Assembly: GCA_004331795.1 (NCBI GenBank)
Contig: SJSR01000006.1
Span: forward strand, 33,800-86,740
Length of the DNA: 52,941 nt
Reading direction: 5' to 3'
Origin: Erythrobacteraceae bacterium CFH 75059
GTDB lineage: Bacteria; Pseudomonadota; Alphaproteobacteria; Sphingomonadales; Sphingomonadaceae
In this document: positions 35,720 through 47,052 of the stretch, one piece after another
Numbering within the stretch: the stretch's first letter is position 1
Layout of the letters: every line of letters begins with the position of its first letter
The notes under the pieces: model-generated
Database searches by the model: none
Seen by the model: the letters and a program-made list of their open reading frames with translations, nothing else
Told to the model about the DNA's origin: nothing
Translations under genes and position numbers: made by a program

Positions 35720-36601
35720 TCAGCAGGCGCCGAGCGCCTCGGCAAGGGCGACGGTGCGTTCCGCCGCGCGCCGGTGCGGCACGTCGAGCATCCGTCCCTC
35801 GAACCCGATCACGCCCGCATCCGGCTCGGCTGCGAAGGCGGCGAGGATCGCGCGGGCGGTGGCGATCTCCTGCGCATCCGGGGTGAAGGCGTCGTTGATG
35901 ACGGGAACCTGCGCCGGGTGGATGGCGAGCCGCCCGGCGAACCCTTCCGACCGGGCGGTGCGACTGCTCTGGCGAAGCCCGTCCTCGTCGCGGAAATCTG
36001 CGTGCAGCGTTTCGATCGCCGGCACGCCCGCCGCGTGAGCCGCCATCAGCGTCAGCGACCGCACGAGCTGGTAGGTGAACCGCCATTCGCCGTCCGGTCC
36101 GCGGTTCCCGGTCGCGCCGAGCGCCGCGGCAAGGTCTTCGGCTCCCCATGTCAGTCCGGCGAGCTGCGGGTGCCGCGCCTCGGCGAAACTGCCGATGAGG
36201 AACGGCGCCCGCGCGGTTTCGGTGACCAGCGGCAGGATCGGTGTTTCGGTTCCGCGTGCATCGAGAAGTGCGGCAAGACGCGCCACGTCGGCGGCGCCTT
36301 CGGCCTTGGGCTGCACCAGCCCGTCCGGCCGGTGCGGCAGCACCGCGTCGAGGTCCGCTTCGGCCATGCCCGTCGCCAGCGCATTGATGCGCACCCAGAC
36401 GCGCGGGCCGGGCGCGTCTGCGTTCCGGTCGGCCAGACAGGCGGCGGCGAGTTCCCTCGCCGCGGCCTTGCGCGCCGGGGCGACGGCATCCTCGAGATCG
36501 AGAATGACGATGTCCGCGCCGCAGCCGGCGGCCTTGGCGAGCTTCTTTTCGCTGTCGGCGGGAATGAACAGCAGCGAGCGCATTGGGTGAAAAGCGGCCA
36601 T
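35720..36601 (-). CDS. HpcH/HpaI aldolase/citrate lyase family (CitE-like CoA ester lyase)
   Basis: 293-residue TIM-barrel lyase of the CitE/malyl-CoA lyase type. Landmarks: RSLLFIPADSEKKLAKAAG, IVILDLEDAVAPARKAAAR with the metal-binding acids, RVWVRINALAT (substrate Arg), VTETARAPFLIGSFAEA, LTWGAEDLAAALGA and GFAGRLAIHPAQVPVIND. Such enzymes split (S)-citramalyl-CoA, malyl-CoA or methylmalyl-CoA. Two starts are possible, ATG 36601 and ATG 36583. It is divergent from a CoA-transferase and MaoC pair, which together suggest a C5 dicarboxylate route such as itaconate. Confidence 0.88.
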   Translation of the reverse strand: MAAFHPMRSLLFIPADSEKKLAKAAGCGADIVILDLEDAVAPARKAAARELAAACLADRNADAPGPRVWVRINALATGMAEADLDAVLPHRPDGLVQPKAEGAADVARLAALLDARGTETPILPLVTETARAPFLIGSFAEARHPQLAGLTWGAEDLAAALGATGNRGPDGEWRFTYQLVRSLTLMAAHAAGVPAIETLHADFRDEDGLRQSSRTARSEGFAGRLAIHPAQVPVINDAFTPDAQEIATARAILAAFAAEPDAGVIGFEGRMLDVPHRRAAERTVALAEALGAC

Positions 36602-36682
36602 GGGCGGGCTGTGCCGCCGCGCAGCCGGCTTGTCAAAGCGCGGCAGGACGGCGATGAGGGCAGGCACGGGGAGAGCAAGGCG

Positions 36683-37768
36683 ATGGGTGAGGCAAAGGGT
36701 CCGTTGGCGGGGGTGCGGGTGCTCGAGTTCGCGGGCATCGGGCCGGGTCCGCACTGCGCGATGCTGCTGGCGGACATGGGCGCCGAAGTCGTGCGGATCG
36801 AGCGGCCGGGCACCGCCGTGTTCAATCCGGTGGTGGAGCGTGGCCGCCACCGGCTCGCACTCGACATTCGCACGGACGAGGGCCGCGCCGCCGCGCGCGC
36901 CGCGGCGGGCGCGGCCGACGTGCTGCTCGAAGGGTTCCGCCCGGGCGTCATGGAGCGCAACGGGCTCGGCCCGGACGAACTGTGCGCCGCCAATCCGCGG
37001 CTGGTCTACGCCCGGATGACCGGTTGGGGGCAGGACGGGCCGCTGGCGCGGACGGCAGGGCACGACATCACCTACATCGCGGTCGCGGGCGCGCTCGCCT
37101 GCATGTCTGCCCCTGACGGCAACCCGGTGCCGCCGCAGAACCTCGTCGGCGACTTCGGCGGCGGGTCGCTCTACTGCGCCCTCGGCATCGTCGCCGCCCT
37201 GCTGGAACGGGAGCGTTCGGGACGGGGGCAGGTCGTCGACGCGGCGATCGTCGACGGCGTCGCCAGCCTCATGAGCTTCTTCACCGGCGCGCCGGCCAAT
37301 CCGCTGCTCGACCCGGCCGGTGGGCGCGGAATGCTCGGCGGCGCGGCGCATTTCTACCGCACCTACCGCTGCGCCGACGGGCGCCACATTGCCGTGGGTG
37401 CGATCGAGCCGCAGTTCTACGCGGAGCTGCTGGACCGGCTCGGCGTGGCGGACGCGCTGGGCGAGGGGCAGCTCGATCCGGGCCGCTGGGATGCGGCGGG
37501 AGAGCGGCTCGCGGCGCTCTTCGCCACGCGGACCCGGGATGAATGGTGCGCCCTGTTCGAGGGGTCGGATGCCTGTGTCGCACCGGTGCTGGAGCCGGCC
37601 GAGGCAGCGGATCATCCGCACAATGCGGCCCGCGGCGTCTTCCTGCGGCACGGCGACAGGATGCACACGGCGCCCGCGCCGCGCTTCGCGCGCACGCCGG
37701 GCGCCATCCGCGACAGCGCGGAGGATGGCGCGCAAGTTGTGGCCCGCTGGACCGGAGGCGCGCACTGA
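36683..37768 (+). CDS. CaiB/BaiF (class III) CoA-transferase, AMACR-like
   Basis: 361-residue class III CoA-transferase or racemase. The N-terminal family motif is [20 protein letters not shown] then [32 protein letters not shown] and [13 protein letters not shown] follow; [18 protein letters not shown] is also typical. The His in GHDITY fits alpha-methylacyl-CoA racemase, while itaconate CoA-transferases of pseudomonads are in the same superfamily, so either activity is possible. GGGAGA precedes the ATG at 36683. Coupled by TGATG to the MaoC gene. Confidence 0.9.
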   Translation: MGEAKGPLAGVRVLEFAGIGPGPHCAMLLADMGAEVVRIERPGTAVFNPVVERGRHRLALDIRTDEGRAAARAAAGAADVLLEGFRPGVMERNGLGPDELCAANPRLVYARMTGWGQDGPLARTAGHDITYIAVAGALACMSAPDGNPVPPQNLVGDFGGGSLYCALGIVAALLERERSGRGQVVDAAIVDGVASLMSFFTGAPANPLLDPAGGRGMLGGAAHFYRTYRCADGRHIAVGAIEPQFYAELLDRLGVADALGEGQLDPGRWDAAGERLAALFATRTRDEWCALFEGSDACVAPVLEPAEAADHPHNAARGVFLRHGDRMHTAPAPRFARTPGAIRDSAEDGAQVVARWTGGAH

Positions 37769-38223
37769 TGGCGGGACGGCACTTCGAGGAGTGGCGCATC
37801 GGTGACCGGATCGAGCACCCGATCCGCCGGACGGTGACGGAGACCGACAACCTGCTGTTCACCACCATGACCCACAATCCCCAGCCGCTGCATCTCGACG
37901 CCGAGGCGGCGCGGGCAAGCGAGTTCGGGCAGATCCTCGTCAACGGCACCTTCACCTTCGCCCTGCTCGTCGGGGTGAGCGTGGGCGACACGACGCTCGG
38001 CACGCTGGTGGCGAACCTCGGCTACGACAAGGTCGTCATGCCCGCGCCCGTGTTCATCGGCGACACGCTGCGCTTCACGAGCGAGGTGGTGGCGCTGAGG
38101 GACAGCCGGTCGCGGCCCGAGGCCGGCCTCGTCACCTTCGCCCACGAGGCGCACAACCAGCGCGGCGAGCTTGTCTGCCGCTGCGAGCGCACCGCGCTCG
38201 TCCGCCGGAACGCGCCCGCCTGA
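37768..38223 (+). CDS. MaoC family (R)-type enoyl-CoA hydratase/dehydratase
   Basis: 151-residue hotdog-fold hydratase. The hydratase-2 motif region is [18 protein letters not shown]; relative to the canonical D-x-N-P-x-H the Asp is replaced by Asn and the Asn by Gln, while His is kept. [19 protein letters not shown] and [20 protein letters not shown] complete the fold. The Asn form is known in hydratases acting on branched C5 acyl-CoAs such as mesaconyl- or itaconyl-CoA, which suits the neighbours. GAGG lies upstream, and the ATG shares a base with the preceding stop. Confidence 0.88.
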   Translation: MAGRHFEEWRIGDRIEHPIRRTVTETDNLLFTTMTHNPQPLHLDAEAARASEFGQILVNGTFTFALLVGVSVGDTTLGTLVANLGYDKVVMPAPVFIGDTLRFTSEVVALRDSRSRPEAGLVTFAHEAHNQRGELVCRCERTALVRRNAPA

Positions 38224-38356
38224 ACCCGCTGCGGCAAGCCGGTCGCGACCGGCGAGTGTGCACGCTTGGCACGCCCCCGTGGACGCGGCCGTGGTCAACT
38301 TGCCATTCACGCGCGCCCTCTTACATTGCCTCCACACTTCCAAGGAACGGCAGCGC

Positions 38357-40320
<1,964 letters not shown>

Positions 40321-40324
<4 letters not shown>

Positions 40325-40815
40325 GGCTGTCCGTGCCGGCTGGCGGCCCCGAAGGATCCGCCGCGAAGTCGGTCCGCCGCGTCTGGCTGTCTCAGGCCGG
40401 AGCCTTGCCGCCGGCGTCCGGTTCGCCGGGCAAAGCTCTTCGGTATGCCCTTGCCGCCATCGCCTTGACGCTCCCGGCTGCGGCCTTCGCGCGGCCGGGC
40501 GAGGTCAACGCCCACGAGTTCTATGTCGCGGCGCAGGGCCTTTTGGCCAAGGGGCCGGCGGCGGTCTTCGACAGCCGGCGCGAGCCGTTGACGGCGCAGT
40601 TTCGCGATGCGGTCGAAACCGTGCGGGCGGAGAATGCCGCCGCTGGCGGCCGCGGTCGCGGGCTCTACTGTATCCCTGAAGAGGAGCGCCGGGAGGGCAT
40701 GTCGGTTCGCTTCATCATGGATCAGCTTGCCGCGATTCCTGAACCGGAGCGGCGGACGATGACCCTGCGCAGCGCGTGGCGGCGCATCCTCATGCGCAAC
40801 TATCCCTGCCGCTAG
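40321..40815 (+). CDS. exported protein resembling Rap1a/Tai-type domain
   Basis: 164 residues from a GTG start overlapping the ftsH stop (GTGA). An N-terminal hydrophobic stretch [19 protein letters not shown] is a signal or anchor, with a long polar leader before it, so the true start may lie later. The mature part, [20 protein letters not shown] and [15 protein letters not shown], continues with [21 protein letters not shown]. The C-terminal Cys-x-Pro and final PC-type ending resemble the Rap1a immunity-like fold, but the N-terminal Cys of that family is missing. Function unknown. Confidence 0.6.
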
Positions 40816-41973
40816 TCAGGCGCTCATCCCGGCCATGACGAGGCCGGTCGCGAATAGGCTTAGCGCTGTCAAGGCGAACACCAGCAGCGCCCCCGTGCGC
40901 CACAGCGCGGAGGCGCGGCCGAGCGCGTAGGTGCCGCGCAGCTGGGTGTACATGTGCCACGGAATGAACAGCATACCCGCCGTCAGCAACCAGTGCCCCG
41001 GCATGCCGAGAGCGGCGAGGATGGAGCCGGCGATCACCAGCAGGGAGACTGTGGCGATGGAATAGGTGACAAACACGGCATGCTCGTACAGCGGCCGCCA
41101 CCGCCACAGGAACAGGAGGGCCACGAAAGGCACCGACAGGACGATCAGCAGCCAGCTGAACTTGTAGGCGTTCGTCTGGAGCTTGTAGACGAGCAGGCTT
41201 AAGTTGCGGGTCACCGCCTCGACGAAGGTGGCCAGCGCGCCGTCTCCCTCGATCCGGATCGGCGCGACGATCTCGGACGCCGAGGACACATCGCCGCGGC
41301 GCACCGGCGTCGCGTTCGCCGTCTGCAGCACGGTCACCTCGCCGTCCTGCGAGGCCGCCAAGATGTTGGCGAGGACGCGGCGCTCCTGCGTCACCGAGGC
41401 GATCGTGCGGTCGGTCCGCGCCGTGCTGGCGCCGGCCGCCTGCTGCGTCTGCCGCTGCTGCTGCAGGCGGGCGAGGGTGGTGTCCAGTTCCTCCAGCCGC
41501 TCTTCCATCCCGGCGCTGATCTCGGCGCCGGTCCGGTCGTTCACGAGGTGCGCCGGCGAGCCGATGAGGCTGATGGTCGCGAACATGAGGAACACGGAGC
41601 ACAGGAACAGCGCCAGGGGTGACATGAACCGTGCGCGTTCGCCTTCGATGTAGCGGCGGGTCAGCGCGCCCGGCTTTGCCAGCAGCAGCGGAAGGGTGCG
41701 CCACGCCTTCCCTTCGAAGTGCAGCACGCCGTGCAGCAGATCGTGCCCGAAGGCGCCCAGCGTGCGGTGAAGATGCGCGTTCTGCCCGCAGGCATGGCAG
41801 TAGGCCCCGGCAAGCGTCGTGCCGCAGTTCAGACAGGCCTCCTGCGGTCGAGACGCAGCGGGCGCGGCCTGCGCGCTGCTCACCGCCTCGGGCACCGTCG
41901 TTGTCGCCAAGCTGCCGTCCTCCCGCCGCGGAGCATAGCCGAACGGCATGCTTCTGCCAAACGCGACCTGCAT
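40816..41973 (-). CDS. DUF3667 membrane protein with N-terminal zinc ribbon
   Basis: 385 residues from the ATG at 41973. A zinc ribbon, CLNCGTTLAGAYCHACGQ, is at about residues 47-64. RTLPLLLAKPGALTRRYIEGERARFMSP leads into the first membrane helix, typical of DUF3667. A periplasmic loop of about 110 residues holds a coiled coil (MEERLEELDTTLARLQQQRQ). Four further helices follow. ATG at 41949 is an alternative. Function is not known; the zinc ribbon suggests a cytoplasmic regulatory head. Confidence 0.8.
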   Translation of the reverse strand: MQVAFGRSMPFGYAPRREDGSLATTTVPEAVSSAQAAPAASRPQEACLNCGTTLAGAYCHACGQNAHLHRTLGAFGHDLLHGVLHFEGKAWRTLPLLLAKPGALTRRYIEGERARFMSPLALFLCSVFLMFATISLIGSPAHLVNDRTGAEISAGMEERLEELDTTLARLQQQRQTQQAAGASTARTDRTIASVTQERRVLANILAASQDGEVTVLQTANATPVRRGDVSSASEIVAPIRIEGDGALATFVEAVTRNLSLLVYKLQTNAYKFSWLLIVLSVPFVALLFLWRWRPLYEHAVFVTYSIATVSLLVIAGSILAALGMPGHWLLTAGMLFIPWHMYTQLRGTYALGRASALWRTGALLVFALTALSLFATGLVMAGMSA

Positions 41974-42034
41974 GATTGCAGGACCGGAACAGATGGAGAA
42001 CATCTGCATTGGTGCCGCGGAAGGAGACGATATC

Positions 42035-42268
42035 ATGACGACCGAAACACCCCACGCGAACCCGAAGGCGGAGCCGGTGTCCAACGCGGTGAAGGATCCC
42101 GATGACTGGACGACCGGCGGCGAGAAGATGACCGGCGCGCAGGCCAGCTACCTCAAGACGCTGAGCGAGGAGGCGGGCGAGCCGGATGCCTACTCGCCGG
42201 ACCTCACCAAGGCCGAGGCGTCGAAGACGATCGATGCGCTGCAGGAAAAGACCGGCCGGGGCAGCTGA
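42035..42268 (+). CDS. DUF3072 family small protein
   Basis: 77-residue soluble protein with the DUF3072 core DPDDWTTGGEKMTGAQASYL followed by KTLSEEAGEP and LTKAEASKTIDALQEKTG. It has a strong AAGGAG eight bases before the ATG. No function is assigned to the family; the Asp/Glu/Lys-rich, helix-rich composition suggests a small binding protein or stress-type factor. It is divergent from the DUF3667 gene and convergent with parA. Confidence 0.88.
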   Translation: MTTETPHANPKAEPVSNAVKDPDDWTTGGEKMTGAQASYLKTLSEEAGEPDAYSPDLTKAEASKTIDALQEKTGRGS

Positions 42269-42290
42269 GCCCGGCGGCTCGGCGGCAGGT

Positions 42291-43061
42291 TCAGGAGCGT
42301 GCCGGCCGGCGGGCCGGGGCGGCCACTCCATTGCGCGAGTCGGCGAGGGCGCGCTCCACGCCCACCCAGACGCGGTTCACCGCCTGGGCCGCCGGAGCGT
42401 GTCTGGCGAAGGCGCCGACGGGCTGACGCCGCACCGCACACTGCTCCAGCACGCTGGCGAAGGGGATCACGGGCCAGTCGGGGTGCTCGTCCCGTGTGGC
42501 GCGATGCAGGGAGCGGCGCGCGTCCAGCATCGACAGGACCGGCACGATGACGGGCGTCCGGCCGTCGCCATCCCTGACGGTGTCCGTCACCGTGTCGAGC
42601 GCGCGCAGCGACAGCGGCGACGGCGGCAGTGGCACGACCACCACATCCGCCGCGCGCAAAATCTGCGCGCCGACTTCGCCCAGCACCGGCGGGCAGTCGA
42701 GAATGATCCGCTCGTGCTCGGCCGAGAGCGCGCGGGCCAGCTTGAGCAGGCGCTTGCGCTTGCCGATGCGGGTGAGGCGCTGGTCAAGTTCGCGCAGGCT
42801 CTCGTCCGAAGGCAGGAGCGACAGCCGGGCATAGGAGGTCGGCACGACCGCGCGGGCGGCCTTCTCCTCGTCGTCGAAGATGCGCAGCGCCTTGTCTCCG
42901 GCGCGGTCGATGCCGAGCAGAAAGCCCGCGCCGCCGGACGGATCGAGATCCCAGAGCAGGGTGCGCCGGCTCGACACGGTCGCGGCGGACCACGCCAGGT
43001 TTGCAGCCAGCGTCGTTTTCCCCACCCCGCCCTTGACGCTGTAGACCGCTATCGTAGCCAA
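42291..43061 (-). CDS. ParA family ATPase, TTG start
   Basis: 256-residue deviant-Walker ATPase. VYSVKGGVGKTTLAANLAW is the P-loop with signature Lys, followed by LLWDLDPSGGAGFLLG, IILDCPPVLGEVGAQIL and VVVPLPPSPLSLRAL. No ParB or centromere-like repeat is near, so it is more likely a positioning ATPase of the orphan or MinD-like group than a chromosome partition protein. An in-frame TAA lies just upstream and no ATG or GTG precedes the P-loop, so TTG at 43061 must be the start. The C-terminus is Arg/Pro-rich. Confidence 0.88.
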   Translation of the reverse strand: MATIAVYSVKGGVGKTTLAANLAWSAATVSSRRTLLWDLDPSGGAGFLLGIDRAGDKALRIFDDEEKAARAVVPTSYARLSLLPSDESLRELDQRLTRIGKRKRLLKLARALSAEHERIILDCPPVLGEVGAQILRAADVVVVPLPPSPLSLRALDTVTDTVRDGDGRTPVIVPVLSMLDARRSLHRATRDEHPDWPVIPFASVLEQCAVRRQPVGAFARHAPAAQAVNRVWVGVERALADSRNGVAAPARRPARS

Positions 43062-43188
43062 GACCGCTTACCCGGCTGTGCTGGGCGGCAACAGCACCGC
43101 ACCACGGCGCTGTCCTGCCACATCGGCAGGGAAGCGACCAGAGGGCTTGGTGTCCCGCGCGCGAACGACACCCGCCGCGCGCCGGGGC

Positions 43189-43533
43189 TCAGCCGTCGTA
43201 GTCGCCGCCGAGCGAGGTCGAGCGCACCGGAACGGCCGCCGTGATCCGCAGCGCCTCGGCGGACTGGCTGAGCGAACCGATGTCGTCCGCCTCGTCCTCC
43301 TCGTCGGGGAGGATCTTCTGCAGGCTGGCGATCAGGTTCTCGCGCAGGTCGTCCGGCCTGACCGTCTGTTCCGCGATCTCGCGCAGGGCAACGACCGGGT
43401 TCTTGTCGCGATCGCGTTCGATCGTCAGTTCCGCGCCGCCGGAGATCTCGCGCGCCCGCTGCGCCGCGAGGAGCACGAGATCGAAACGGTTGGGGATCTT
43501 GTCGACGCAATCTTCGACGGTAACGCGCGCCAT
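43189..43533 (-). CDS. rpoZ: DNA-directed RNA polymerase omega subunit
   Basis: 114 residues, normal for alphaproteobacteria. [30 protein letters not shown] is the omega N-terminus; [18 protein letters not shown] is the second conserved block. Omega helps fold and hold the beta' subunit. The C-terminal ~45 residues are acidic and poorly conserved. GGGAG lies seven bases before the ATG. It sits between parA and a divergent phospholipase D gene, not beside gmk/spoT as in E. coli. Confidence 0.95.
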   Translation of the reverse strand: MARVTVEDCVDKIPNRFDLVLLAAQRAREISGGAELTIERDRDKNPVVALREIAEQTVRPDDLRENLIASLQKILPDEEDEADDIGSLSQSAEALRITAAVPVRSTSLGGDYDG

Positions 43534-43685
43534 GGGCACTCCCGCATTCAGCGATGTGGTGGTGAAGCGGTCGCGCCTAGCGCAGCCTTGGTGTGCGGTC
43601 AACCGTTTGCCCGCGCGCGCACGGCCCTCTAGGAGAGGACGAGGGGACGCGCTGGCAGGGCGGGCGCCGTCCGGAGGGGAGAAGG

Positions 43686-44849
43686 ATGCCAGCATCGCCT
43701 TCGCGAGACTTCCAGTCGCCTCCGCCGTTCACGAATGCCGTCGACGGCCATCGCGTGACCATGCTCGCGCGGGGGGAAGACCGCCGGCGTGCGCTTCTCG
43801 CCATGATCGACGAGGCGCGCGAGACTCTCGACCTTTGCTTCTACATCTACGCCAAGGACCGGGCGGGCGTGGAGGTGCGCGAGGCGCTCGTGCGGGCGGT
43901 TCGCCGCGGTGTGCGGACGCGGGTGATCCTCGACAGCTTCGGGTCGGAGGCCGATGCGGACTTCTTCGCCGACTTCATCGACGCGGGAGGATCGTTTTCC
44001 TGCTTCAGCCCGCGACTGACGCAGCGCTACCTCATCCGCAACCACCAGAAGATGGTCATCGCCGACGGCACGAAGGCGGTGTTCGGCGGCTTCAACATCG
44101 CCGACGACTATTTCGGCCTGGAGGAGGACAACTGGGTCGATCTGGGCATTCGGATCGAGGGTCCGGGTGTCGCCGGGCTGGCGGAATGGTTCAACCTGCT
44201 GGCCGGCTGGACCAGCACTCCGCGGCCCCGGTTTCTCGCCGTGCGGCGGACCGTGAAGCGCTGGCACCGTGTCCATGGCCCTCTCGAATGGCTGGTCGGC
44301 GGTCCGTCGCAGGGGCTTTCGAGCTGGGCGCGGCGGGTCAAGGCCGATCTCCAGCACGGCCGGAGCCTGCACATGATCATGGCGTATTTCAGCCCCTCCA
44401 AACAGGCGCTCCAGCTCGTGGGACGCACCGCCCGGCGCGGAGCGGCGCACCTCGTGCTCGCGGCGCGGTCCGACAACACCGCCACAGTCAGCGCCACCCG
44501 CTCGCTGTACGACTACCTCCTCGCCCGCGGCGTCGAGGTGTTCGAGTTCCAGCCGGCGAAGCTGCACACCAAGCTCATCGTCGTCGACGACGTGGTCTAT
44601 CTCGGCAGCGCGAATTTCGACATGCGCAGCCTCTACCTGAACCTCGAACTGATGCTCCGGATCGAAGACCCGGCGCTCGCCGAGCGGATGCGTGCCTTCG
44701 TCCTCCAGCACGAAAGCGCGTCGGAGCACATCACCGCCGACGTGCACCGCGCCCGCGCGGGCCTGCTCAACCGGCTGCGCTGGAACCTGAGCTGGCTGCT
44801 GGTGACAGTGATCGACTACACGGTCACGCGCCGGCTCAATCTGGGCTGA
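43686..44849 (+). CDS. phospholipase D family protein (cardiolipin synthase-like)
   Basis: 387 residues with two HKD motifs: [18 protein letters not shown] (His120) and [19 protein letters not shown] (His294). Between them is a hydrophilic linker with [18 protein letters not shown], typical of cardiolipin synthases. No N-terminal membrane helices are seen, so it is a ClsB-like or peripheral form. A very strong GGAGGGGAG lies before the ATG at 43686. Reaction by family: transfer of phosphatidyl between phospholipids. Divergent from rpoZ, convergent with dnaB. Confidence 0.9.
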   Translation: MPASPSRDFQSPPPFTNAVDGHRVTMLARGEDRRRALLAMIDEARETLDLCFYIYAKDRAGVEVREALVRAVRRGVRTRVILDSFGSEADADFFADFIDAGGSFSCFSPRLTQRYLIRNHQKMVIADGTKAVFGGFNIADDYFGLEEDNWVDLGIRIEGPGVAGLAEWFNLLAGWTSTPRPRFLAVRRTVKRWHRVHGPLEWLVGGPSQGLSSWARRVKADLQHGRSLHMIMAYFSPSKQALQLVGRTARRGAAHLVLAARSDNTATVSATRSLYDYLLARGVEVFEFQPAKLHTKLIVVDDVVYLGSANFDMRSLYLNLELMLRIEDPALAERMRAFVLQHESASEHITADVHRARAGLLNRLRWNLSWLLVTVIDYTVTRRLNLG

Positions 44850-44861
44850 GAATCGTCCCGC

Positions 44862-46382
44862 TCAATCGTAGCCGGCGTGCCGATCCTCGTCGGCGAGATC
44901 GGAAAAGCGGGTGATCTTGGCTTCGAAACGCAGGCGCACCTTGCCGCAGGCGCCGTGACGCTGCTTGGCGATGATCAGCTCGGCAAGGCCGAAGACCCGC
45001 TCCATCTCCGCCTGCCATGCGGCATGGGCGTCGTGGCACTTGGCGTCGTCACCGGCCTGCGGCACCTTGGGTTCGCGCGAGGCGACATAGTAGTCCTCGC
45101 GGTAGATGAACCAGACCATGTCCGCGTCCTGCTCGATGGAGCCGGATTCGCGCAGATCGGACAGCATCGGCCGCTTGTCGTCCCGCTGTTCGACCGCGCG
45201 GCTGAGCTGCGAGAGGGCAATCACCGGCACCTCCAGCTCCTTGGCCAGCGTCTTGAGGCCGCGGCTGATCTCGGAAATCTCGTTGACGCGGTTGTCCTGC
45301 GACCGCTTGGACCCCTGCATCAGCTGGAGGTAGTCGACGATGATGAGCCCGATCCCGTGCCGCCGCTTGAGCCGCCGGGCCCGGGTGCGCAAGCCGGCAA
45401 CGGACAGCGCCGGCGTGTCGTCGATATACAGCGGCAGCTCCGCGAGACGCTGGCTGGCGAAGGACAGCTGCTGAAAGTCGTCGCGGCTGATCTTGCCCAT
45501 CCGCAGCGCCTCGGACGAGATGCCGGCCTGCTCGGCGAGGATGCGGGTGGCGAGCTGATCGGCGCTCATCTCCAGACTGAACAGCGCGACCGGCGCACCG
45601 ACCGATCCGGCGATCCCGTCGCGCTGATCGCGCAGGAAACGGTCGGCGCAGTTGAAGGCGATGTTGGTCGCCAGCGACGATTTCCCCATGCCGGGGCGCC
45701 CCGCGAGGATGATGAGATCGGAGTCGTGCAGGCCGCCGGTGCGCTCGTTGATCGAGGTCAGGCCGGTGGTCTTGCCCGACACGTGCCCGCCGGAGTTCAA
45801 TGCCTTCTGGATGAGGCCGAGCGCCTTGTGGGTTGCCTGGCCGAAGGTTTCCGCCTCGCTGCCGACCTGCGCACCCTCGGCAACGCGATAGAGGTCGGCC
45901 TCGGCCTGCTCGATGCGTTCAAGCGGGGCAACGTCGTCCGAGGTGTCGAGCGCACCCTCGACAAGGTTGCGACCGACGGTGACAAGCTCGCGCAGGAGAG
46001 CCAGGTCGTAGATCTGCTGGGCAAACTCGCGCGGCGCGAGCAAGCCCTGCCCATCGGCCGTCAGCCGGGCGAGATAGGCGATGCCGCCCACGTCGGCGAG
46101 AGCCGGATCGGCCTCGAAATACGGCTTGAGGGTGACGGGGGTCGCCACGAGGTTGCGGTCGACGAGTTTCAGGATCCGCTCGAAGATGCGCGCGTGGAGC
46201 GGCTCGAAGAAATGTTCGGGCAGGAGGGGCACCGCCAGATCCTCGAGCACCCGGTTGTCGATCAGCGCCGCACCCAGGAAGGCCGCTTCGGCGCCGATGT
46301 TGCTGGGCAGGGCGCGGGCGGACGGGTCCGCTCCGTCGACGGATTGAAGCGGCACTTCGCGCAGCGCGGGAGACGATGTCAT
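44862..46382 (-). CDS. dnaB: replicative DNA helicase
   Basis: Hexameric DnaB-family helicase, 506 residues. N-terminal primase-binding domain: LPSNIGAEAAFLGAALIDN; linker with ALGLIQKALNSGGH; RecA-like domain with Walker A GRPGMGKSS, Walker B LIIVDYLQLM and H/Q motif ALSQLSRAVEQR; arginine finger region ITRFSDL. Start ATG at 46382 has GGAG six bases upstream; an Ala-Arg leader further upstream is not used. Divergent from the UPF0262 gene. Confidence 0.96.
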   Translation of the reverse strand: MTSSPALREVPLQSVDGADPSARALPSNIGAEAAFLGAALIDNRVLEDLAVPLLPEHFFEPLHARIFERILKLVDRNLVATPVTLKPYFEADPALADVGGIAYLARLTADGQGLLAPREFAQQIYDLALLRELVTVGRNLVEGALDTSDDVAPLERIEQAEADLYRVAEGAQVGSEAETFGQATHKALGLIQKALNSGGHVSGKTTGLTSINERTGGLHDSDLIILAGRPGMGKSSLATNIAFNCADRFLRDQRDGIAGSVGAPVALFSLEMSADQLATRILAEQAGISSEALRMGKISRDDFQQLSFASQRLAELPLYIDDTPALSVAGLRTRARRLKRRHGIGLIIVDYLQLMQGSKRSQDNRVNEISEISRGLKTLAKELEVPVIALSQLSRAVEQRDDKRPMLSDLRESGSIEQDADMVWFIYREDYYVASREPKVPQAGDDAKCHDAHAAWQAEMERVFGLAELIIAKQRHGACGKVRLRFEAKITRFSDLADEDRHAGYD

Positions 46383-46515
46383 GCGCGCTCCATGCGCCTG
46401 TCGGGACGGGATTCGCAACCCGGCTGCGACGAATGCCGGGGCGCCGTTGCGATGGACCGACCGCCGCCTCTTGCCCTTGCCCCGTGTGGTCTGCGAAGAG
46501 CGGCTCAGCACCGCC

Positions 46516-47049
46516 ATGACCATCAGTTCCGCCACTCCGGACCGGCAGCCCGCCGCATCCCCTCAGCCCGAGGACTACCGCATCGCCTCGATCGTGCTCG
46601 ACGATCAGACGATCCTGCGGCGCAGCGCCGACATCGAGCAGGAGCGGCGGGTGGCCATGTTCGACCTCATCGAGGAGAACCGCTTCAAGCCGCTGCGCGC
46701 GGCGAGCCAGGGGCATTGCGGCCCCTATGCCCTCGAACTGGCCGTGCGCGACGGGCGGCTGGTCATGACGATTGGCACGGTGGCGGGGGAGCCGCTCGAC
46801 ACGCTCGTGCTGGGACTGGCCCGCTTCCGGCGCCCGGTGCGCGAGTATTTCGCCATCTGCGACAGCTATTACCGGGCCATACGCCACGCCACCGCCGCGG
46901 AGATCGAAACGATCGACATGGCGCGGCGGGCCATCCACAACGCGGCGGCGGAGTTGCTGCTGGAGCGGTTTGCCGGCAAGATCGAGACCGATTTCCAGAC
47001 CGCGCGGCGCCTGTTCACCCTGATCTGCGTCCTGCACATCAAGGGGTGA
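46516..47049 (+). CDS. UPF0262 family protein
   Basis: 177 residues with the conserved blocks of UPF0262: RIASIVLDDQTILRRSADIEQER, AMFDLIEENRFKP, GPYALELAVRDGRLVM and FRRPVREYFAICDSYYRAI, ending LLLERFAGKIETDFQTARRL. Alphaproteobacterial proteins of no known function, usually beside cell-cycle or envelope genes. GAAGAG lies upstream of the ATG at 46516, though not ideal. A four-base gap separates it from the GH25-like gene. Confidence 0.9.
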   Translation: MTISSATPDRQPAASPQPEDYRIASIVLDDQTILRRSADIEQERRVAMFDLIEENRFKPLRAASQGHCGPYALELAVRDGRLVMTIGTVAGEPLDTLVLGLARFRRPVREYFAICDSYYRAIRHATAAEIETIDMARRAIHNAAAELLLERFAGKIETDFQTARRLFTLICVLHIKG

Positions 47050-47052
47050 GCC

